From Amyelois transitella (taxonomy: Eukaryota; Arthropoda; Insecta; Lepidoptera; Pyralidae): 64,000 nucleotides of DNA. Below the pieces are notes generated by a model that had not been told where the DNA came from, did no database searches, and worked only from the letters and a program-made list of their open reading frames with translations. A program made the translations under genes and the position numbers. The stretch is from NCBI RefSeq assembly GCF_032362555.1, contig NC_083508.1, positions 2,137,001-2,201,000 on the forward strand, given 5' to 3'. Of the stretch, positions 40,508 through 51,344 are shown in pieces. Each line of letters starts with the position of its first letter. Positions within the stretch are counted from its first letter, which is position 1.

Positions 40508-40733
40508 ACAAATTACACAGACTGAGTTAGTCTCGAAGTAAGTTCGACATTTGTGTTACGAGATACGAACTCAACGATACTATATTTTATGATAAATATT
40601 CATATAGATAAACATCCAAAATCCAAGCCAATCAGAAAAAGTTCGTTTCTCATAATGCCCTGGCCGGGATTCGAACCCGGGACCTCCGGTGTCACAGATA
40701 AGCGCACTACCGCTGCGCCACAGAGGCCGTCAT
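40508..40733 (-). repeat. tRNA-derived SINE (family C), well preserved
   Basis: Reverse copy. The head at its right end carries box B (GGTTCGAATCC on the minus strand) and the TGGCGCAGCGG box A. The body matches 834-1066 closely. Confidence 0.88.
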
Positions 40734-41617
40734 AATTGTTTCGTTCCTTATTACTAGGAGAGTTAATGATTAATGTAATATTGCATGGTTCTTCCAGATG
40801 AACTCGTGGAGGTGGAATTAGTGGAAACAACTTTGTTAAAATATGTTATATTAGTAACAGGGAACTGAGTTAGTCAGTGAGGTCATGGACTCACGGTCAG
40901 TAAGGTCAAGCGAGAGCGGCGCGCACCCTTATGAATCGGCTTGTAATAACGAAATTTGGTAGTCATGGATTTAGGTGAGATAGTGCCAATAAAATCAACC
41001 TTACCACAACAAGCGAAGGTACTTAAGTGTTACTCACTCGTAAATTCAACTTTGTCTAACTAGACTGCTGAAAACAAAGGGTTCAGAATAAACTCACAAA
41101 TATATCGAGGAATGGAAATATTAAAACACATCTTCAATCTCCATATCTTTAAAAATGTATTTAATAACCGATTCGTACTCACTCCTAACAAGTTAACTGA
41201 CATAGCCAAGACTCGGTTAAAACCTTTGAAGGATCTTTTGAACTCCATAGGTACATAATCAATTTCTAAATGGCCAAAAAAATATGATGCCAACGCGGAA
41301 AACAATCGAATACCTGATAATGGCAGGTAATATAATATGCTCCAAATACTACAACTTTACTAGTTTGAAAGTTTCAATAAAACAGTGAACTAAAAAAAGA
41401 CACACTTTAATAAACAATTACGCGAGTACACATATCGTACACGACACCAAAATTTGAGCAACAATATCTCATAAACATTAGACGTTTCAACAAAAATAGA
41501 CGAACTCTTATTTCACTAACGTTATCACTTAAATTGTCTCCTCTTTAAATTCTTCATCACATAGAAAAACACGTAAATAAAATCACTCTTTCTTATCCTA
41601 CTGTATCATTATTATTT

Positions 41618-42379
41618 TTAAAACCAACTGTTCTCTTTCTTCATCTTGTCTTTATGCCTACTACTCGTGCTCATTTCCAGACCCTGAAAGATTTCTGTTA
41701 ATTTATTTAGTTTATGAGTGGGACTCTTTGGCAACTCTTCTAATTTACATGAAGATTTGTCATCTCTCCTATAAATATTAAAAGTTTCTCTTTCCCTTAA
41801 ACATAATAACTTTCCAGTTTCGGGCATTGCAGAAAGTTTCGCTACCTGTATAGCTGCTTTCTTAAACCTCGTTTTGGGAGACAATTTCGGCTCATTCTCG
41901 AGTTTTTCATGCTCAGGATCTACAGTCGGTGTTACTCTTCTTCTCGTTATGGATGTGTCCCTTTTCCCCACTTTAGCAGCATTCACATAAATTGGTTCTA
42001 TAACATCGTATGTGTTTTCTCTGAGCAGTTGCTGAGGTTTCCTGTCCAGATCCAGTGAACTCTTCCTGGCGAAGCCGTGAATCCTAATCGGTGTCAAAGG
42101 TTTTAGAACATCGTGTAATTTGATCGGAGATCCCTTTTCCAACGTGCCGTCTTTGTTGAGGTCGAAAACGATGACTTTTGTTTTGGGTTTGTCTATCTTC
42201 TGTCCGATCGCTGGGAGTGGATGGAACGGGGAAAGAGTTGGTTTAATGGGTATATCGTTGTCTAGCATTCTCGTCTGTGCTGTCCTATGTTTGCGAGTGT
42301 TGAGTCTCCGCGGCGCATAAATGGTGGTGAGCGCGCGTGTTTTTCGCGGGTCGAGTGGGGCTAGTGGTGTCGGCAGCAT
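41618..42379 (-). CDS. Unrecognised basic protein, single exon
   Basis: An uninterrupted 253-codon frame from the first usable ATG (MLPTPLAPLDPRK) to a stop; upstream in this frame there is a stop shortly before a non-ATG stretch, so 42379 is the best start. The protein is rich in Lys, Arg, Pro and Thr, has no signal peptide, membrane segment or domain that I recognise, and ends MKKENSWF. The N-terminal ~65 residues are Pro/Arg-rich, and one patch (KVIVFDLNKDGTLEK) could form a short beta-hairpin. The 5' side is GC-rich (about 42300-42540) unlike its surroundings, which suits a promoter and first exon. The length and lack of repeats argue for a real gene, but there is no family support. An additional 5' non-coding exon cannot be excluded. 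Confidence 0.6.
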   Translation of the reverse strand: MLPTPLAPLDPRKTRALTTIYAPRRLNTRKHRTAQTRMLDNDIPIKPTLSPFHPLPAIGQKIDKPKTKVIVFDLNKDGTLEKGSPIKLHDVLKPLTPIRIHGFARKSSLDLDRKPQQLLRENTYDVIEPIYVNAAKVGKRDTSITRRRVTPTVDPEHEKLENEPKLSPKTRFKKAAIQVAKLSAMPETGKLLCLRERETFNIYRRDDKSSCKLEELPKSPTHKLNKLTEIFQGLEMSTSSRHKDKMKKENSWF

Positions 42380-44589
42380 GGGGCGTGCGGAGGCGCGCGG
42401 GCCCGCTCGCCGACAGCCGCCGCTGACCTTGGGTGGAATGCCGCCCCGCTCTCCGCCCGCCAATCGAACAGCTCACGCGCGGTAGCCTCGCTGACCGGTC
42501 GCCGCTGACACACGCACACCACGGCATGGACGCACCACGTCACAGATATGGATCTGATCAGCTTCGGAACAAATTGACCGTTTATTTGCTTTCTGGAAAG
42601 CTGAGGACAGTCTCCATAACATGACATCGCCTATTTACGTCGCATTAGTATGTTTTATGTCATTGTGACAATATTTTGTGGCTTCTAGCCAGCTATTATA
42701 TTGACGTCTCCTTGTAGTTCCGATTTGTAAACAAATAATTAATTTTGAACACAGCATTATGGTTCAACAAAGGTCACGGGATGACTTAGGGTGTAAGAAT
42801 TTCGTAGGTGGCCAACACCTACTTACATGATTGCAAAATATTAAAATTACTAGAACAAATTGTCATTTTTACCATTCTCCTCCCGACTCAAGACACAATT
42901 CACCCAGGCATCTTAAAGATATAGTTAAAGCCTTCAAAGTTAAAGCCGATATAACACTGCCCGCCGTTCCATATTATTTTAAAATAGCGACGCCCAACAG
43001 GGTTCATATTGTACGTATTTATTAGCAGTAACTGTAATTCAACTGATGTACTTTATGATATGCAATAAAGAATTTGAATTGAATTGGGAACGATTATCAT
43101 TAAAGCTTAATAAAATTTAAAGTTTCAAATCGATTACTGCACTAATGCAGGCAATTTTGACATGGTATCACATTAGCCGCGCGCCCTGACGGACACCCTC
43201 TAATGACCATCATTACATCGATCCACCGACCTTCGTCGCGGCGTATAATTCATACGAATAGTTTTTCATATCAATAAAGTAATGTTTTTCTGTGACATGA
43301 CCACTTTATGTTTACCGATAGGTACTTACATGAGTTAGGCAAGTATATATTTTATGCATAATTTTCATAATTCTTTCAGGAATTGATAGAGATTTCTATT
43401 TCTAACTATCACTAGTTCCATAGGAAACAATTACTGGGACAAAATCGTCTTAAAAACTTATCTCACCAATGGTAGAACTTAACGGGACTAGTGGCATAGA
43501 CCGGGATATGTTTTCGGGCGCAATGTTTTGGATGTTATTCCAAGAATATAGGAAGCCTGTTATTGTACATAAGTAGTTTTCAAACTTAGTACCAATTTTT
43601 AAATTTCTTTCTTTCATTGTTAGATTAAGAAGAAATTCAATAAAAATATCTATGTAAAGCCTATCTCTAGCCACATCTTAGGTTATTAGACAACAATAAT
43701 ATCCTATCCTTTCACTCGACAGGCTTTCTCCTCAATTACGTTAATTGCCGTGTGACGCAGCAGGTGGGCGGTGGCTGACCAGCATTCTGACCTTTATTAC
43801 GACAGGCCTAAAGGTTTAAATTGATTTAAAAAATTTGCCATGATGGAAGTATGAGCAATTGCGCAGAATGTCAAGGTTCACGTAGTCTTGAACTTCGCCA
43901 GATGGTTGAGAAAGGGTAGGTTGCAATAATGAGGCGTAATACCGCATTTTCATAAAAATCTAATGACATGGTGTGTGCGCTCTCGATCAAACGACTGAGA
44001 CCCGTATTCCACCTAAGCGGAGAGGAAAGGAGACAATATTAGATGTGTTTCAAATAAACAATTAGTTTTCGTTTTTCTACATACCTCCGAAATGGTTCTC
44101 TCCCCATGTTTTCTCTTCTCTCCGCTTTGGACTCCAGGTCTAAAAGACTTGGCTCATGTAGATTTTCGATTAAAGAGTCAGAATTTTCGTTTTATATTTT
44201 CGGAGACGCCTAGTTAGAAATTGGCACAATCAACATAATTTTATATACAGAATTTGATCTTCGTTTTTATATACATATAACAAAACACGTGATATTTAAA
44301 TATTCGTAATAAGTAGGTAGTTGTTTGTTCCTTCCTTATCAATTATTTAGTGATTTTCTGTACACCTTTGTAAGAACTACCCTTTGTTTACTCACAACAA
44401 CTATAGTTAGAATCATTACGAGAATCTGATCGACTTGGTCTGACCTATAACTAAAATCGAATTTGGGTCAAGCGCATAACTTTTGGTTTGGAAACACGTG
44501 CCGACAAGGACGAAATTACCGAGGCTGATGATAAATTTTATATTAAGAAATTCAAATTTTGTTTGTTTATACGAAGATAGATTGTCAAA

Positions 44590-44743
44590 AGTACCCGAAA
44601 CCGCCGAGCTTGCATAAAGAGAGTTATGAATGTGGATGAAGCGAAGGAAATATGCAGAGCTCGTAGCAAGTGGAAAGAGGTAGTCTCTGCCTACCCCTCC
44701 GGAAAAGAGGCGTGATTGTATGTATGTATGTATAGATTGACCA
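44590..44743 (+). mobile_element. RTE-like LINE 3' end, forward copy
   Basis: Forward copy showing the coding end (GAATGTGGATGAAGCGAAGG, GTGGAAAGAGGTAGTCTCTG), the stop and a GCGTGATTGTATGTATGTAT tail. It is the clearest view of the LINE's 3' terminus in this window. Confidence 0.82.
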
Positions 44744-45423
44744 ATCTGTATGGTTTAGGGCTGAAGAGAATAATTATCATCCTGGCTATCCAACTTGATT
44801 AGTTTAAGATACTTTTGACTCGTTCAATTGATGGTACCTACTGGTATATGAAATTTCCCTTGCTCGCCCAGAAAATCGCCTAGATATTCCATGCACAAAA
44901 ACAGCGGGCCACCAAGTGGCTAAACGTCCATCGCGTTTCCTGCTACCTCCCCCTGGAAATTATCAAGGGCCGATTGATATTGATTTTGTTCATTATCACA
45001 AAATTGCAAACTAAACAGGAAAATAATATTTTACGGGATATCATGTACCAAGAATTGCTTAAACATTCATGAACTTGACCTCTTAAGTCTTGACCCTGTT
45101 TAATACTTAACAAAATGACGGAATCTTTCTACGCAGAGCACTGAAGACCACTGGCATTTGTGGCCTGTGCGCTGGGTCTGTGCTTTATATTCATCACGCC
45201 AACGCGATATGACGCACCCTAATCTGACGCACCAAGCATATCGCTCAATCTTATTTACATGTAAAAGGTAAAAAGTCAATTGTATTTGGGTACCTTCGAT
45301 GAACTAATGGGTCCTTAGTAATGGTCTGATCTAAAGTAATTAAGTGTAGGTATTCTTTTATTCAAGTTGTCATAATAGACATCCTAGCGTTTGTTCCGAT
45401 TGCGTCCTACCAGTAGGTTAACT

Positions 45424-45630
45424 TATAGTCACGTCTATATCCCTTGCGGGGTAGACAGCCAACAGAGTCGAAAAGAAGGTCACGTTCAGCTGTATGGCTT
45501 CATTCATGATAGCATTGAGATTCAAATAGTGACAGATGGATAGCCCATCACTTACAAGAAGAAACCCAAGTTTACAAGCCCATCCCTTAGTCGCCTTTTA
45601 CGACTTCCATGGAAACTATGGAGTGGTTCT
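45424..45630 (-). repeat. Family A element, partial
   Basis: Reverse copy from ATAGTCACGTCTATATCCCT to ACTATGGAGTGGTTCT. Confidence 0.8.
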
Positions 45631-46618
45631 AAAGTGCCGTAAATCTCACGGCAAGCAACAGTACGATAGGGGTTAATAAAAAAGTCATCTGAGTATCTCA
45701 TAAGAGGCGGGACAAGATCGGACCCTAGTGGCCGTGGGTATGACCAGGGGTAAAGTAGCACTGAAGCACATGTCTGAAGCGATTGTAACAAAAGTCACGA
45801 ACGGCCAGCATCGCGTGCCGTGACCATGATCCCTTCAAATGTCGTCGACACACACGCGTTGCCAAATACACTATAGATTACGTGCTCATTACGTCACTCG
45901 TATCTCAAACGTAATACTAACCATTCAATGCCAGTCACCGAGTCACGAATTCCGTCTACCAGTCACATGCTTGACACGATAAGATAAACTCGTGTATTTC
46001 AGTATTTTGCATTTTTCATGTTGTTATTTCTCTATGTCAATTAATTAATAACATAAGATTAAAATTTATTTAATGAGTTTCGCTACTGAAGAGTTTCGAT
46101 TGCGTCGTTTGCTTGAAATTCGTGCTGTGCTAAATTATGATAGAAACATAAATACCAATCATGTGTAAATTGTGATGTGATGTAACTTTGTTGTTTAACG
46201 TTAAATTAGAAGAACCATATAGGTTAGGTTTAATTTTTGGTACTTGCAACTTTGCTGGGTATCTTCCGCAGATAGGTAATTAATGAAATTAATCAAGTTA
46301 ATAAGCTAAACTAAGTTAGTGATAACAAATTTTTATTTAAATCGTGTTCCAAATTAATAGTTATTTTTTTATAATGATATGATAAGATTGAGAAACAAAC
46401 ATTTCTGGTCTTAAATAAATAAGATAAATTTCATCATGGTATCATTATCTTCTTGAAGCTTAAAGCCTAAATATATCTTAGTTGGTATAAATTCATCAAC
46501 TTATTTATTAGACATTCCTTAGTACGGTTCATCCATTGACCACTTGACCAGGGCTTGAAAAACCTGGTTCCAGGGGAACGTACAGAATATTTTGTTTTTC
46601 TCCAGTTAAAAAAACAAA

Positions 46619-49600
46619 ATGGACTTTGTAATTGGCGGTCTAGCCGGCGCTGGAGCGACCATTTTCACCAACCCTATGGACGTGGTGAAGACCAGGATGC
46701 AGCTTCAGGGGGAACTCAAATCCAGGTCCGAACAGGCCACCCGGTACCGGGGGGTCTTCCACGCTTTGTTCGTCATCGCCAAAGCTGATGGTGTAATGGC
46801 TCTGCAGAAAGGTCTGGCTCCTGCGATGTTGCTAGGATTCACTATGAACTCAGTTAGGTGCGGATCCATAATTTCCAGATCTTAGTTTGTTTGTAAATAT
46901 CTTATGCAGCATATAGCAGAAAGCATTGATTCCGTAAAACAATCTCATAACCGAGTACCTACATATATTTTATACTTTGAGGCTAACTTATTAATATGTT
47001 TTTTTCCCGTATTAATTTATTTTATTTTATAAAAGATCTTTGGAGGAAAACATTTTTAGATCATTCCTTATCCGATTCATTGCGGATGACGCCAATGAGC
47101 GTTATTGATTTCTTTTAATCAATGACACTCATTGGCGTCATCCGCAATGAATCGGTTATTTTATCCAGTTTTGCAGATTTTAAATTATTATTATTTATTT
47201 GGTAGTCGTACCTATATTGCGTTTTAGTCTTAGTAAAAAAAAACGGTCGAATTTAGAACCTTCTCCTTATTTGATATCAGTAAAAATATATGTCTAACCG
47301 AGGAAATTTAACCGTCCTAAGTAGCTTAAAATTAACTGCAGGTTAGGCACTTATCACATAGCCGAAGTCCAAGGATGGACGAAAACCAAAGATGGGGATG
47401 TGAATTTCAAGAAGGCTGTATTTTGGTCAAGCGTGAGCGGCATTATGAGCGGTCTCACTGGAAACCCTGCCTCGGTTCTGAAGACCAGGATCCAAGCCGC
47501 TGCGCACCCGAGCATAGCAGTCGGGAGACAACATAGGTATACAGGTATAGAGAATTTTATTGTAGAAACAGTCGGTCCAGAACGAAGGCTGAAAAGTGAA
47601 AACTTGTGGATAGCTTGCTATCAGTCCTTAACTAAAAGAACCGCATAGACAAAGAATATTGAGACAAAGACAAAATCGTCTTACTGGTCACTCCACGGGA
47701 CAACTTAATAAGACTAGTTAGATAGACCGAGAACCAACTGGATCTGCTTCCAAGTCTAAATAATTAAATAGCAAAATTGCCAATTTTCACACTCTGATGC
47801 TAACAACTGTTGATCATTTAGTTCGTCAAAGCCTTCCATTACATTCAGGCTTCAAACTAGAGAAAATGACTTTGGAGGAAACATTTTAGGATTATGGGAC
47901 GGTTGCCGTAAAATCTACAAGAATGAAGGCTTTCGTGGTTTCTTTGCCGGCGTGGATGGGACCTGCACCAGGCTAGCAATCGGCAGTGCTGCGCAGCTAA
48001 CTACTTTCTCTTTGTAAGTTGTCCTGACCTTCTAAACTTTTACCATTGCTTCAGATGGAAACTGAACTATAGCAGATATTCATCCAATAAGAATAGTGCA
48101 TCCAACGTCTTTTATAAGTAGACGCCATACAGGCTTGTTAAAGCATTTGTGAAGTCTACGGGGATCCCCTTGGTGATCTAATTGGGGGTTCTTGTGGACA
48201 ACTTGGTTTAATGTTACTGTAATGTAGTTAAACAGCTTTGACTCAATCACAATATAAAATCAAATTTATTACACCTCTTATGCCTCGGGACTCGGGAGCA
48301 GTTATAATCTTATACCAGTACCTGTATATTTACAAGTTACAACAGAAATAAATTTAAAATTTATGGGTCATTGACGGTGCTCTCTGCGCTTGCTTCTCTT
48401 TTGCCACTGATCAATTTATTGCTGACTGAGTTTCCCCAAACTAAATAGCCACTGCCCAATCAATAAGAAGATATTTTTATTTGGTGACTTCTGCAAATGA
48501 TATGAGATCTGTTTGTATGCCAAATTTCAGGCCGATCCATTCTAAGAAGCCATCGAATGACATGTACTGGTGTTATTATTATTATAACCTATTTTTGTTA
48601 TTTACTTTATCGCTGTTTTACCTATAAATACAATTTAATAGTCAACCTTTATATTTAGATTTCTATAAACCCGCAGCGTTAAAGAAGCGTTGCAGAGTCG
48701 CGGCATTTCGAAAAATTCACCGTTCATGCTGGCGTTCTGCGCCAGCGCATTGAGCGGTGTGGCCGTGGCGGTGGCCATTTGTCCCTGGGATGTCGTCACC
48801 GTCCGCCTTTACAACCAGGGTAGGACTCTTAGCATGACACAGACCAATTTTTGTTCCGAAGGACCAAAAGGTTATCTATATCGTCTGCTCAAAATGTGAA
48901 ACTTGTTAGATAGGTAATATCTGCACTCTATAACATGAAAAAAAATCCTATTCCTTGGTTAATTAACTTGTTCTCGTTTTGCTTCGAGCATCTTGAAAGC
49001 CAATCGCTGTTGCCGAAATCTCATATCATTATCCCAAATAACTATCGGAAATACTTAACCATTTCAACTACGTAAGAACAGGTTGATTCCTTCATTCCCA
49101 TAAACGTGACCAAACTTATTAACCGCTCGTCTGCGTAACGCATTTCTTGATTCCAGACTGAAACAAACCCTACTTGCTCGAGGGCATTTCCAGCAATCAT
49201 CTCTTACGTTGTCATTCGTCTCCAGCCTCGTCAGCGGCGTTCTCGTTGTGCTTGTCGAAACCCCGCTGGATGTAGTCAATACTAGGCTTTACAACCAGGG
49301 TATGCTTTTTGTATCGTGCTGGTGGTTGATTGCTTCTTAGTTGTGGTATTGTCTTCGGTATCGCATTGATTAACCTTTAACCCTGGAAGCTTTTTAGTTG
49401 CTAGTTGTAATGGGCTATGAAAAATATGTGTACGCTAGCTAAATGTTTTCAAAAGTTAACACACAAACCTCAAGGAAAAAGCATTTTTAAGAAAGCTCTT
49501 TGTCTCTACTACCTACTTCGTTACACGACTCTCTCGCTGCTACAACTCCTTGACTCAATCAGTGCATTGATATTAACACACCGTTTTTAACTTAGTGCTT

Positions 49601-49961
49601 TAATAAATCACCTGATTACATGGCTACCCCAGGTATACGAGCACAAGTAGGTAGTTATTTTTTTTCTTATCTTGATGTAAAATCATCTGTTATTGACAGT
49701 TTTCATGTTTCACCTTTTCCTTGACTTGAGCAAATTTTAGTAAAATCAACCAATAACCTTACAGGCCCGGCGTCCGGCGGACTCCTTTACACCAGCGTCC
49801 TCGACTGCCTCACCAAGATCTACCGGACTGAAGGCCTGCACGGCCTCTACAAGGGTCTGGGGCCTTTGTATCTCAGAATAGCACCGCACACAACGCTGTC
49901 ACTCGTCATTTGGGATATGCTCAACAATTTGATGACCGACAGCAGAAATAAAACAAGTTAA
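46619..49961 (+). CDS. SLC25A35: SLC25A35-like mitochondrial carrier with two alternative fourth exons
   Basis: Exons 46619-46857, 47342-47544, 47890-48013, then either 48677-48819 (4a) or 49157-49299 (4b), then 49765-49961. With one of the pair the protein is 301 residues, matching human SLC25A35 (about 300). It has the tripartite carrier plan of three ~100-residue repeats and six helices. Repeat 1 has [14 protein letters not shown], repeat 2 the degenerate [10 protein letters not shown], repeat 3 [12 protein letters not shown] (4a) or [12 protein letters not shown] (4b). The LYNQ after the third motif and the [10 protein letters not shown] start are typical of the SLC25A34/35 branch. Members sit in the mitochondrial inner membrane; the substrate of this branch is poorly known. 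All phases agree (2,1,2,1). Intron 1 contains a strong hairpin. A poly(A) signal lies at 49989. A paralogue lies at 62666. Including both exons 4 would break the frame. Confidence 0.9.
47072..47155. repeat. Near-perfect 39-bp-arm hairpin in carrier intron 1
   Basis: The arms 47072-47110 and 47117-47155 are reverse complements except at two positions (one of them a possible G-U pair in RNA) around a 6-base loop. It is not one of the repeat families seen elsewhere in the window. It could be a fold-back element or the source of a hairpin RNA. Confidence 0.85.
48677..48819 (+). CDS. Alternative exon 4a of the SLC25A35-like gene
   Basis: 143 bp, acceptor CCGCAG and donor G|GTAGGA, entering in phase 2 and leaving in phase 1. 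It encodes [11 protein letters not shown] to VRLYNQG: the loop after helix 4, helix 5 and the third carrier motif (PWDVVTVR). It keeps the frame with exon 3 and exon 5. Confidence 0.82.
49157..49299 (+). CDS. Alternative exon 4b of the SLC25A35-like gene
   Basis: 143 bp, same length and phases as 4a, acceptor TTCCAG and donor G|GTATGC. It encodes [11 protein letters not shown] to NTRLYNQG, homologous to 4a along its whole length but with many changes in helix 5 and PLDVVNTR as carrier motif. The frame is open and the last bases before the donor (TACAACCAGG) are identical to 4a. A tandem exon duplication kept functional is the simplest reading. Confidence 0.8.
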
Positions 49962-49988
49962 ATTGAAAATGATAGTTTTATTTAAGTA

Positions 49989-49994
49989 AATAAA
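49989..49994 (+). terminator. Poly(A) signal AATAAA of the carrier gene
   Basis: AATAAA 28 bp after the stop codon, followed by an A run. The convergent gene's stop is only about 140 bp away. Confidence 0.6.
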
Positions 49995-50135
49995 AAAAAA
50001 AGCTCATTCAGGTGTATTACTTCAAAACAATCTTCCTCAAAAACATGTTACTTCTTCTTCTTCGCAAGCTTCTTTATTTAATGATTTAGAAATTTCTTCC
50101 GCTTCTTTTGCTGCTTAAGAATAAATAATTAAAGA

Positions 50136-50723
50136 TCATTGATCTATATTGTCATTTTCTTTAGAAAGACATGGCGGTGTAAAATGGATTTCCCAATTAA
50201 TGTCCAAAGAGCTACAATCGGAACTGAGACTATCATCATCTTCTTCACAACAGGAGCATACATCCTCGTCATCATTATACTTTGCCTCTTCACAAGAACA
50301 TTCAGGGTTATTGGGATCATACGGTAGAAGCCCCACCGCCTGTTTGTAAGCTTTCAGACAAGTCCTCTCGCAATATTCAGGGTGGAAGGGATCAGGCCAA
50401 TTGCCAACTGCCTCTTTCACCAATCGACGTTTCTTCCTCTCAAGTTTCATCACGCGCTCCTCATTGTTGGGCCGAGCTATCTTGTAAATCAGCGGAGAAT
50501 AAGTCTGGTTATCATTACTTTCAGAATTTTCTGGATTAACCTGCATTTCTATACGGTATTCTCCATTTACTTTGCTGACGATGAGCCCGGGCTTAGACAC
50601 CAGGCGTTTCTTCAACTTCTTTAACCGCCTTTGGTAAGGGGTGGTCGATTTTTGTAACTTTGCCCTATTGAGTTTTCTGAGGAGACATTTTGAAACTGCA
50701 CCTGGCCTCCACCCTTGCGCAAC
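50136..50723 (-). CDS. Third copy of the C-terminal exon of the large-protein cluster (alternative last exon or truncated paralogue)
   Basis: An open frame of 195 codons plus stop starting right after a good acceptor (TTTTCTCCCAG) in phase 0. It begins VAQGWRPGAVSK and follows the last exon of the two large genes upstream (WRPGA at the start, LIVSKVNGEYRIEMQ, PEYCERTCLKAYKQAVGLLP, a CSC/acidic patch, then EIHFTPP), but stops before their Trp/Asp-Gly repeat region. No matching first or second exon lies between 50760 and 51344. Because the two upstream genes' second exons end in phase 0, this exon could be spliced onto the neighbouring gene (54938-53016) as an alternative end. Otherwise it is a 5'-truncated relic. 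The intact frame, acceptor and an AATAAA on its strand at 50073-50078 favour a functional exon, but this is inference. Confidence 0.6.
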   Translation of the reverse strand, partial: VAQGWRPGAVSKCLLRKLNRAKLQKSTTPYQRRLKKLKKRLVSKPGLIVSKVNGEYRIEMQVNPENSESNDNQTYSPLIYKIARPNNEERVMKLERKKRRLVKEAVGNWPDPFHPEYCERTCLKAYKQAVGLLPYDPNNPECSCEEAKYNDDEDVCSCCEEDDDSLSSDCSSLDINWEIHFTPPCLSKENDNIDQ

Positions 50724-50759
50724 CTGGGAGAAAATTTTACAAACTTGAATCACATCCAA

Positions 50760-51344
50760 CTGTATAGTTATACGCTCGTATAAGTATCGTATGAATAGTC
50801 AAAATAAAAAAAAATATAAAACAAAATAAAAAGAAAATACTTATCATTGGCAACCCTTTACACAAGCATAGTCCTACTGTCGGTGAGTTTATTGGAAAGA
50901 AAAATCCCAGTAGTTCTACTAGTAGGACAACTCGGTAGGGCTACTGTATGGGGGGAGAACAATATGCCAATAAAACTCATAAAAACGGACTTTTAAATAA
51001 AACTAGCGACGCCCGGGGCTTAGCTCCCGTTGGAATTTCGGGAATTTACTCCATTTACCCAGGTAGTAAATTTTATGAAATACGTTTTTGGATTTCGTAG
51101 AAAGAGTAACGCACACGTCCTTAAACACTTTCGCGTTTATGATATAGGATTTGAACATAACGTATCTAAATGTATCTAGGTAGTTAAATTATTATTAAAA
51201 TTAGAATATTTTATTTTATACAACTTACAGTTACGTTACGTTACAAATTTAACTTAGAACAATACCAAAGTAAACGATTTCCTCTTATTTCTATAGATTA
51301 ACAATAACATCACGAATTCCTTTTCCGAAACACAGATAGCAGTT
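50760..51344. other. Spacer between cluster members
   Basis: About 0.6 kb with a degenerate LINE family B copy (51002-51150) and, on the minus strand, AATAAA at 51210-51215 as probable poly(A) signal of the next gene. No exon similar to exons 1-2 of the cluster genes is visible. Confidence 0.55.
51002..51150 (+). mobile_element. LINE 3'-end family B, degenerate copy
   Basis: ACTAGCGACGCCCGGGGCTT, AAATACGTTTTTGGATTTCG, AGAAAGAGTAACGCACACGT and TTTCGCGTTTATGATATAGG follow the family's order with much divergence. Confidence 0.55.

Larger units (their letters stand above)
34778..41617. other. Gene-poor stretch of about 6.8 kb
   Basis: No gene is recognisable. The interval contains family A fragments (35851, 36650, 37317, 37407, 39753), LINE family B (36315), an RTE-like LINE end (38571), a Jockey-like LINE tail (38755), a Helitron-like copy (39347) and a tRNA-derived SINE (40508). 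A sequence starting at 34851 resembles the beginning of the LTR family at 31 kb. A short GT repeat lies near 36183. Confidence 0.65.
42380..46618. other. Gene-poor stretch of about 4.2 kb
   Basis: No gene is recognisable. It contains an RTE-like LINE end (44590) and a family A copy (45424). The sequence near 43040-43090 ends in AATAAAGAATTTGAATTG and may be another LINE tail. From about 46000 onward it is AT-rich and includes the presumed promoter of the carrier gene. Confidence 0.55.

Noticed and set aside
40655-40733. tRNA gene on the minus strand
   Set aside because: Head of the second well-preserved tRNA-derived SINE.
42285-42627. Overlapping open frames upstream of the 41618-42379 gene
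   Set aside because: They occupy the GC-rich 5' region in other frames, have no family resemblance and no compatible splice to the gene.
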